A DNA stretch of 64,000 bases, taken from NCBI GenBank assembly GCA_038501625.1, contig JAZAYU010000012.1, positions 3,162,001 to 3,226,000 on the forward strand, written 5' to 3'. Positions 49,901 through 60,951 of the stretch are shown here, in pieces; within the stretch, counting starts at the first letter, position 1; each line of letters begins with the position of its first letter. The stretch comes from Corbicula japonica. Its lineage: Eukaryota; Mollusca; Bivalvia; Venerida; Cyrenidae. Both the position numbers and the translations under genes were made by a program. Below the pieces are notes generated by a model that saw only the letters and a list, made by a program, of their open reading frames with translations, had not been told where the DNA came from and ran no database searches.

Positions 49901-52900
49901 CTGCCGATTAATGAGCTTTTTTTTTCCTACTAACCAGGGGTTCTATTATAATTTAGCCGAGATATTAATGCCCATATACATTCTGATAAATTGCAGTAGA
50001 ACTGAATAAATGTTTTCTAGGTTAGAGAGCTGATAATGAAAAAGTGATCATATTTCAGCAACTAAACAGCCATAATATTTAGAGTGACTAAAACAATCTT
50101 GCGAAGACCAATTAAATGATAGTACTCATTTGCTCGAATATCAAAGATTAAAGAGCTCAGGGTAACTGGAGCTATCTAGCTAGCACCGGTATATTATGTC
50201 AGTAAGATTGAGTCAGTACATGTTTAACACGCTTAAAAGTTCGCCAAAGCTGGTCTTAAAAGACGTTTTCTACACCCCTAATACACTGGCACTTAACAAT
50301 GTCATTCATCAATATCTGTACCTCGTTGTTTTCATGTTAGATGAAATGAAAGCTTTTCTCGTTAAAATAGTTAAGACCCTGCGAACAACATGTCGTTTAT
50401 ACAGTAAAACATTCTCATATTCACGTCTTTGTTGAAAACCTTTAAGTATAAATATTTTAACTATATAGTATACAGTTATTTCATATGTGATTTGGGAACA
50501 GTCAAAATGTTGGCCCGAGGTGGAGGGGATAGTGTTTTGAACTGTTGCCCGAGGCCGTAGGCCGAGGGCAACAGTTCAAAACACTATCCCCGACACCGAG
50601 GGACAACTGTTTGACTGTTCCCAAATCAAATATGAAATAACTGTTTTATTACCTGATCAATTACTGTTTTAACAGTACTTACAGATGAAAAAAGGTTACA
50701 AGAAAATAATTTTGCAAATATGTTTTTCATTAAACTTTCTCAATGTAACAATCTTTTAACTATGTCACACTGCCAACATTTTTTTTATTTTTCTCTGTTA
50801 TTTCATAAAAAAACTTAAGGAAACTGTCATTTTGCTGACAACAGTTCGCAAACATGGACTTTTTTTAGAATTTCAGAAAACAGTCAAAACTACCAAGTTA
50901 CATTTATATAAGGTATCAGGTAATAATATATTCTATTTTTACCTTCAATTTATCTTTTACATTCGTTTTAAATTCATCAACGGTATTGACCATCTTGCAG
51001 GAGTCACGGATGGCATCCATTGTTTCTTTGTTCTTGAAATAAAAAATAACATAATCTAAGAGCATGTGTGATAACCTTTTCAGTACTATCTATTTTTATA
51101 CTAAAGTAAACAAAAATTGATTATCTTTGTTAGTTATCATTTGTTAGAATTAACGAACCGCTTTAATTTAAAAAAAAAAAACAACATTTTAATGAGAACC
51201 CTACTTATTACAAATTCATCATTTTTAAAGGAACACTATTTGGGTCATTTAAGTCTAAACCACCAAAGGGGATGTACTGGCCAATTTGGAATATGCAAAA
51301 TTTATTTTACAGATACATGTTTTTACAGGTTATATAGTTTAGAGTATTTAATGCTGGTCTATGTGTCATATTACCTTAGCTGCTGAAACTAGAAAAGAAA
51401 GCATATTAACACTACATATGATTCAGTTATACTACCCATCACTTTATTTTAACACTACATATGATTCAGTTATACTACCCATCACTTTATTTTAACATTA
51501 CATATGATTCAGTTATACTACCCATCACTTTATTTTAACAGTACATATGATTCAGTTATACTACCCATCACTTTATTTTAACACTACATATGATTCAGTT
51601 ATACTACCCATCACTTTATTTTAACACTACATATGATTCAGTTATACTACCCATCACTTTATTTTAACTGTAGTTCGGTAATGTAATTTTACTTACATCT
51701 CAATCATATCAATTAGAGTATGTATGAATTCAATACCGGTAAGAGGTACCGCTTTAAGACAGTAAATTATGAACATTTAAAATAATGTTACATGTAACAG
51801 AAACAGTTAGTACGTTTATTAAAACAAATATATTATACCTCTCCCGTGATGCTCCCTATCATCAAATCAGAAATAACTGAAACCAACAAGAATTACAAAT
51901 TGAATATAATTACAGTTTCATATAATTACAGCTGAAGCTCATAATTATAATGATATAATACATACTTTACTATATATAGTAACACATTTACGTTGAAAAA
52001 ATATTATTACTCGTCCTCGGCAGATTTTATCGCATAATTGCCCCGCACATGGAGGGCAATTATGCGATAAAAGCCCTTGGAAAAGACGCACGTGCAATGC
52101 TTGGTTTTGCATTACGTCATTAGCGGCATTCCCGACAGCAAAATGGCCACGGGTGAGCGTACGCTGGAGTCGCTCGCAAATAGAATTCTAGATTTAGATG
52201 GAATTATTGCTAAGAGGCCTCAAGAAAACAATCATTTAACCGAGGAAGAAGCTAGACTGTTTATTGACAGTAAGAAAAACAAAGCCACCATTCCCAAAAC
52301 GAAGAGTGATGTAAAGAAAGTGCGCGAATGGTTGGTTGAAGATGGAGAGCAAAGGGAAATCGAAGAAATTCAGCCGAAGGAATTAGATGTTCTGCTTTCT
52401 AGATTTTTATTAAGTACCAAGAAAACCGGTACAGTTATCGAGGGAAAACTGACATATGTATTATACAGAACAATTCATGGGTGATCGGGGGCGGATGTTG
52501 ATAATTGCCCCGCTAGAGATAAAATGCCCTCGGGCATTTTATCTCTTTAGCGGGGCAATTATCAACATCCGCCCCCGACCACCCTTATATTATTCTCTAA
52601 ATAAGAAAGAATCTTTATCATCCGAATTGAAATACACCATTCCTGTTCTTCATTTTTTATGTAGCTTTGAAATAATTATTCATATATTTATGGGGCAAAG
52701 TCTGGTGTGTGATTCTGATGCATTGGCTTTCGTTTTATACGCCCTAAGTCTTCATATGTTTGTGATGGCTTTGTATAATCTTTATATGGCATAAGCCTTC
52801 ATACGTTGCTGTGGCACTGGCTTAAATTTGCACATGTTTATTTTGCATTAAAAATCTTCTTAATTACGTTTATTGCATTGGCGTAAAATGTTCAGTTCAG

Positions 52901-55900
52901 TCCAGCTATTTTGCCAAACGGGATCTTTGAATATAATATTATAATTTGGATATTATTCCCTAATGTACACACGGCGAAGCTACTAGTCATTTATTATATC
53001 AAGCAGAATTACAAGCTTGGTTATCGAATGATTATTAATATTCGTTTGCAACAATTCCAAATACATGTATATAATGTTTATGAAAACCTGTTTCAAAATC
53101 TCTGTAGTCCTTTTTAATGCCCTCGATCGCTTCTTTTTCACCAGAATCTGTATAGACATTTTGTTTGCTCACTGTTTTGCGATCAGTATGTCTCGTTTCA
53201 GTCTTGGGTAACTCCTGGAACTCTTTGGACTGTTTAAAGTCTATTAGCCGAGCAGTAAGCTCCCCATCCAAAACAATATTTGATGAAGAAACGCCTCCAT
53301 GTACAGTAAAAGTTCGAGGTGAGCTTCTACAAAAGAAGACATAATACTTGTTTTACAAATTACTTTATTAAATATAATGTTACCGCATGAATCATCACAT
53401 TTGTTTCTAATATTCATAAGTTGAAATGTATTAAGAAGCATTTAAGCCAGAACAGACAAACGCTTGTACGTTACCAATCACAGTCGTTAGCGGTGATCTC
53501 TGTGTGCAATGAATCAGTCATGACTTTATTAAAATAACAGCATTTGTATCGACCGATGCAATGTTATGTTTTATTTTGGCAAGCGGATTGCACAATTTAT
53601 CTGATATCCATGGTTATCGACCAATTACTATAGATGTCGGTCCGATTATTAACTAGAGTTACCGCCCAATGTCAAAAGTTGTTGGTGAAAACCCTAGTTC
53701 TCATCCGGTATCCATAGTTACTGTCGTTAACTAGTTATTGGATAGAGAACCATGGATATAACCGAAAACTACAGTTACCGACCGAAAACCATAGTTGTCG
53801 GCGTTAAGCGTGGTTACTACGCGATATATACGCCTTTCCAATAAACAGTTTCGCAGTCCTGTACGAGTTACTTCCCGCGACCGGAAATCAATCCAAAACG
53901 AGGCTCTGCGTGATAGCTAAACGATCGCACTAATGGCTTAAGCACATAATAGCTAACATTATCCACTATATTGCAGGTGCGTTCGTCGCCGGCGGTGGAA
54001 AACTAAGTTGCTGGTCTGTTATTCTAGCCAGACTTTTTTTCACTACATGTATTTGTTAGATATTTAGATTTTTAATGATTTAAGAACATGTACCATCCTT
54101 GTTGATAGTAAGCAGTATGAAACGCAATTTGGAGAAACATAAGCATTAATTTGAGTAATTATGTACAACAATTTCTTCTTAATATCTTTTCCGCTGAAAA
54201 TTATTTTACTGGTGCAAATTGCTAAGACTGGCAATGCGCTATTATCCGGAAATCGTGATATGTCGACATCTGGTTACATGATCTGTAGACAACAAATTTA
54301 CAATCTAAATTTGTTGATACTTACACTTTTGAACAATAGAATTGTCCTAATAATTTATGGCGTTTATGGTCAACGAATAAATAATTTGAATTTTTAAAAT
54401 GTTACGTAGACATCACAACCAAATATGATTGATTCTGTCTTGAAATAAAACAGGTAATCTGATTGTTTGTTGTAGAAGTATCATTCGTAGCATACAATCA
54501 ATGGATTCAGATGCCGGCTTCCAATAAAGATCGGAATATTTATATTACAATATGGTAGCATATCCAATTTAGATTTGTTAGGTTTGACAGTTTGTAATTT
54601 TGGCATGAAAGCCCAAACGCTTAATTAAACATATATAAAATGTTTTGTCAAGATTTGTTTCTTATTGACGTCTTTTGTTTCTATAACGTGTCCTAATGTT
54701 GATTAAGAATCCATATAAGTGCTAAATCAAATACATTTGCTGGCACATCCAGTAATTAAAGGACTCCGAAATACTTAAGAACTGGGAGGTGTAGATACCT
54801 TGCAAATAGTAATTACACGATCTCTATTGGTCAATGATATCTTTCCCTTTAATTAATTGACAGATGACCCCTCGTGCGAGACAATTTGACATTTTTATGG
54901 CATGCCGCCTTCAAAATCAATCGCCGCCGACATAATCATACCACGATGTCAGTAGTTGATTAGACACGCTAATCCGGAAACGAGACTCAATTTAGCCGTG
55001 GAGAGAACACTGGCTGCTAGTTCAAGTCGTTTAGTGATTAACCCAAGGAATAATGACTTGACACTTTTAGTCAAAGAAACTTGATTGTTTTATATATTAT
55101 TTTCAAAAATATCATGACGCTAATGTATTATAACTAATTCAAAGAGAAAACATATTTTTCAAAAAAAGAATTTAATGATAAAAAAGAAAGTTGTAGGTAC
55201 ATATTCCCTATTACGTTAATACAGCGAGCAATCATTTTTCCCGTAGAGCAGTCACGTGACTGGACAGGGGAGGTAACCGAAATAATTCATCGAATTATTG
55301 GAAAGGCGTATAGGGGTTTCACCCATAAATCTGGTTATCGGATTTATTATGCTATAAATATATGAACAATAACTATGGTTATCGGCCAAGAACATGGGTT
55401 TTCACCAATAACTATGGTTACTGGCAGGTTACCCTAGTTATTATCAATAACAATGTTTTTCAAACCGTCAGTCGTTATTTGTCGATAACTATAGATATTG
55501 GATTATTGTGAAAACCGCATGCCAAACATTTATAATGACAAGACGATAACCTAGGACAATTATTAATATCTAGAGTTATGTGCCAATTGTACAATAATTC
55601 CGATAACCATTTTTTTTTTTCATTTGAGGCCCCTTGCGGGTAACCCCGTTTATTTTTATACATAATCTGTTTACATGAATCACAGAAAAAAAACATATGC
55701 AATTTAATACACATGTATATATAAGCTTAGTAATTCGTGATTCGTTTATCTAAACACATATATATGGTAATTTTATTTCAAATGAAAACGGCTTATTTAG
55801 AAATTTTCTTCGATAAATATTTCTAATACAGTCAAACCTGTGCCAAAGACCATCTGTAAACTTTGACCATCTGCTGGTAAAGACCACATTTTATTTGTAC

Positions 55901-58900
55901 CCCTGACTGACATAAAGAATATATTTACATGTAAACAAAGACCACCTGGCTTTAGAGATTACTTTTTTGTCTTCCCCTGAGATTTTTTTAGACAGAGTTG
56001 ACATTAGAGATATCAAGATGGATTTATTTCCTTTTATAACTCTATACAGCTTATATTAATATATTTATACCCTTTTTAAAGTTTTGTAAATTTATCTTTG
56101 TTAAGTAACTCTCATAGTGTATTAGATTATGTATAAACAAAACATATATTTTTTGATGAAAGCAACTTAAGCTGTCCTTATCTTGAGATACAATCTTGTT
56201 TATCATCAAGTTTGTGTGTAGCTGTTTTACAATTAAGAGAATAATAGGAAGTATCTTTCCTTTATAGTTCTTTTAGCACAAATTACGATGAGAAAAAAAT
56301 ATATATAAAAAACAAAAAAAAAACAATAAAAAAGGGAAAATTTTCTGTAAAAGACAGAAAAAATTGTTTTGATCGTGTGTGTTTTCCCTGAGAAAAACAA
56401 TGCAGAAAATAACAAACAGTTAATAAGGTTTTTAAGAAGTCGGTTAATTTATCACCCGGTAACGCCGAGAACTGTTGTTTGTGGTCTATAGTTTTCGGCG
56501 ATATCCATAGTTATCTATCGAACCAAGAACTAGTTTTGGACGATGTTCATGGTTATCGCCCGATAACTAGGGTGTTAAACAATATCTATGGTTATCGGGC
56601 GGTTACCCTAGCTATTGTCAATAACTATAGTTATCGGACCGATATCTATATTTATTGGTCGAAAACCATAGATAGTGGATTAATTGTGCAACCCACTTGC
56701 CAATTGTTTTTTTGTGTACTGCTCGAGTCAGTCTCAGCACGATAGTGTTAACAGTATTATTTGTGACATGATTTACTTGTGACATGTTAGCTATATTTAT
56801 AGAGCTTTTACGAAAATGTGAAATATGCATAAAAGGAACCACCAGACAGAAAACACTGCCTCCTCACGCACCCAAGAGGGATAAAGAGGGCATGAGTTGA
56901 TAAGCAGATTTAAGACACCACAAACAATGAACGCAAACAGAACCATTGGAGTTACCGCCTCGGAAAGGTCAGTGGCAAAACAATTTGACACTAGGGCTTT
57001 AAATTTATTTTTAACTATAATATTATGGGAAGTAATAAGCATTAATCTGCCTACCGCATAAGAACCACATCGACTAAACTGGACCAATGAGAGAATTGTT
57101 TGGCAAATACGGGAATTTCTGGGCATGTACAGTCCTGTGGGGTAAGTCTGCGCATTGTCCAACTCTGCGCACCTAATTTGCATATACAGAAACACTAATA
57201 TCATAAGAACCGGCTGCAAACGCTTATTCTTGTCAAGGAATAAGGCAAGTTTTGACAATTCTGATCATGTTATCTTGCTAGAAAACTGTCTGTAAGTAAA
57301 AAACTACAGTAACTAAAAAGTAACAATACCATCAAATAAATTTGCTATATCACATCCTCACTCCAAGACTTCCAAATTAGGTTATACAAAAGTAATATAT
57401 GCATATCAGGAATCGCCACACTCACAAAACACAGCCTCCCCACGCAGCGAAAAAGAAGAGTGGAAGAGAGAGAGAGAGCATGTTTTTTATAAGTATGTCA
57501 ATTCAAATAGGACGCCACAAACAATTAACGAAGAAGAGAAACTTTGGGGATACCGCCTTGGAATGGTATGTGGCAAAACAATTTGCCACTGGGGGTTTAA
57601 ACCACGTTCTACGGTGCACCAACCTCACACTTGCCCCAACAGGTTCGAGTATCACAAAACAATTACAAGTTGTCTTGGTGAAATAACTCCAACCCATCCG
57701 TCGGCTCAACAATGTTGCATGCGAAAGCACCCAAACATATAAAACATAAGAAGCTAATAGAATTGCAAAGCCAAAGGGTAGTTACTCAATGATCTTACCG
57801 AGACAAGAGCTCCTAGAGTAAAATCAGCAAGAACACGATGACAGGGATAAAAGAAACGAATCGAGCTTCTAGGTTCTTTTCAGAAAAGATTTCCCCCATA
57901 AACCTTCATAAACTCTTAAACCCCTGCCACCGTCGTGCAACCAAAGAGCATAACGATCAACTGTAGATGGGTTAATCATGAGACCTGCAGAGCGCTGTAA
58001 AATATCATGTTGGTAACCTTTCTTTTTAAATTTACAGATTGTTTTTACGAATAACCGGGAGAAATTAACATCGCATTTTATCTTCTTAAGTTTGTAAATT
58101 AAATCTCCATAAAAACCGGCTGTGAAATATCCTGCTGCAATAGTGATTTTAAACTGCATCTGTATTGAATTAGATCGGGGTATCGGCGATAAAACTTGCG
58201 AAAGGTTTTCCTTAATTTGTGATAACCCTGTTTTAAAAGTTTTTCTGTAATGCACAGATTACGTTCATTGAAATCATTCACATTTTGCAAGCTCTTGAAA
58301 AGCGAACAAGCTCCGAGATATAAACCCGCAAGATGTTGCACGTAGAACATCGCCTTCTAAAAACGGAAAGTTTATTATATTCAAATAAAAATCATCTCTT
58401 TTATCATATATTTTAGTAGTGACGTAACCATTTTCAATGGACAGATTTAGATCAAGAAAGTTTGCTTGCTTTTCTGAAATGCTCGCTATATTAAGCTGTA
58501 GTTCTTTAGGATAAATCTTATTAACCAGTGATGAAAAATGGTTATTATCTATATTAAATAAATCATCAAGGTACCTCGAGGTGATATTAAAAGTTGTAAT
58601 TATATCATCTTGATGTTCGGTAGAAGGAGATAACATAAAGACTCTTTCATAACAGTATAAAAACAGATTAGCAACAAGGGCAGCACAATTAGTACACATG
58701 GGAATGCCTATTACTTGTTTATAAATAGAGGTACCAAATCTCAAACAAATAATATCCAATAATAATGTGAGCGCCTGGATGAGGTCTTGACAGGTCCATG
58801 AAGTATAATTATCATAAGAACCAGCTTAAAGTTTAAATAATCCCCCAAGTTCATTACAAGCGATAACTTTTTTATTATCTCTCTAGCAAAAGTTTTTTCA

Positions 58901-60917
58901 ATGAGACTGCAATCATTCCATGATATAAATGCAATTTGAATACAATTTTATGAAACGTTTGAGCTTTCTCGAATTAATCTCTTAACTTACCCAACTATTC
59001 AAAACATGCATTTAACACAAAAAATAGATGCACAAGAAACTTTGAAGGCCTCCTTTCACGACATTTGAAAATGAAGTGTCGGTTCGACAGTTATGGAAAA
59101 GCATATTACTGCTTACGAAGCCTAGCCCAGGGTTGAGCACAAATCAATAATTACTCATTGACAAGTAAAACAGTTTTGATCCTCGTTGATCCTCGAAAAG
59201 AATTCGAACGTTTTTGTGAATAATAAAAATATTTTCATAGAAATTAACCATGTTGAAACCATAATTATTTAATTATAAGCTGGACATTAAAAGAAATAGA
59301 TTGTCAATGTTGCTCTGCCTCGTTTTCACTATACTGCGCCTCTAGTTTAGAAAGCGAATGCCAGATACTTGAATGGGTTCTGAAAGGCGTAAAACTTTAT
59401 TCAAATTACACCTTTTAAAAATATCACGACTGACATCCTCGTTGAAGGATATCTATTAACAGAACATGTCATTCAACTGTTTTCTAGCCACATGTTGCGA
59501 TTCCGGAAATTAAATATCAATCAGCTTATGTGTGTCGGAATCTGCATTGCAGAAATGAAATTCGCTGTTTTCTAAAATTTTGAATTCAAGAAATACAACA
59601 GTTTAAAGATTGTCTAAATGAAATAATACCTTTTCCATTCATATACAAATGGTGTATGTAGAAAGTGTATAGCTGAAGCGATGTGATAAGCTATTCGAAT
59701 CCTCTGAGCCTCATTCAGCGGCTTACAGCGGTCGTCACAGTTTGTTTTCTCATGTTTGCATGACTTCAAACGTGATTGCAGGTTACCATTCTCGCAGTAA
59801 GGGGACACAAAGTAGAACCTGAAACGGTCTTCATGAAAGGTAAAGCTTTGCTTGATGAATCAAATGTGGTTGTTAAAGCAATAAAATAGTTTTTAGGTAA
59901 TTTAAATTATTTGGAAATCAACAAAATCCTACTTTGCTATTTAGAAAAGTTTGACAAGTAGTCAGAGAGATAAAAACATATTTTTAAGCAGTGTTATGGT
60001 TTGATGAGGTCATATTCAATTAATTGAAATACCATTAATAACCTGATCATTAATTAGAAATGGCATTTTAACTAAAGTCTTTCTGGTACTTAAACACCTA
60101 ATACAGGATAGAACAAGTTATGCACGATTTTTTCCAAACTTTATTTTGTTAACATATAAATGTAATTTTCATCCTGTGTTCAATTGCTTGTGGCTACATT
60201 TTGCCATTTTCATTTATGCTTCAGTTTTCTTTTGTTATTATTATTCGGGATTTCTTTTATTCATCAAGTAAGTTTCAACACATAAATTGTTAAGTGTTTA
60301 TCATGTTTCTTAGTTTAAATAAGTCTTTTTCTATCTTATATCGTTTGTAAATATTTCAGTTACAAAATTTCCTGTTTATAAACAGCCAAGTAAACAGTTC
60401 AATGGCCTTGTTGGTTTACAAATTTGCTTCTAAAAAAGGTGAAATATGCATATCAGGAATCGCCACATTCAGAAAAAACAGCCTCCCACACAGTCAAGAA
60501 GAAGAGAGGGAGAGAGATCATGGTTAATAAAATGATCAGTTTCAAAAGTGACACCACTAACAATTTAAAAAAAATGAGAACCCGAGGGGTTACCGCCTTG
60601 GAACGGTCAGTGGCAAATCAAATTGCCACTGGGGGTTTAAACCAGGTTCTAGGGTGCACGAACCTCACACTTGCCCCTAAAATTTAGGAACACTTTGTTT
60701 GAAAAAAATATCCGATTTATAGACAAACGTACTGCCTAATAAACTTGGTTAAAAACATTTGAAAAATTACTGTAACATGTGCAAAACTGTTAGATATTCT
60801 TCTGATCATTTAACCTATTTTTTATCTTTCCTTGGAATTACTTCTATTGTTTAGATTATAAGTTATTATATTAGCAAATGAAACTGATTATGATTTTACA
60901 TATAGTTATTATGATGA

Positions 60918-60951
<34 letters not shown>

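Noticed and set aside
57399..57730. Short frames on both strands
   Set aside because: They lie in the Penelope-like tail; the same frames reappear wherever the tail does.
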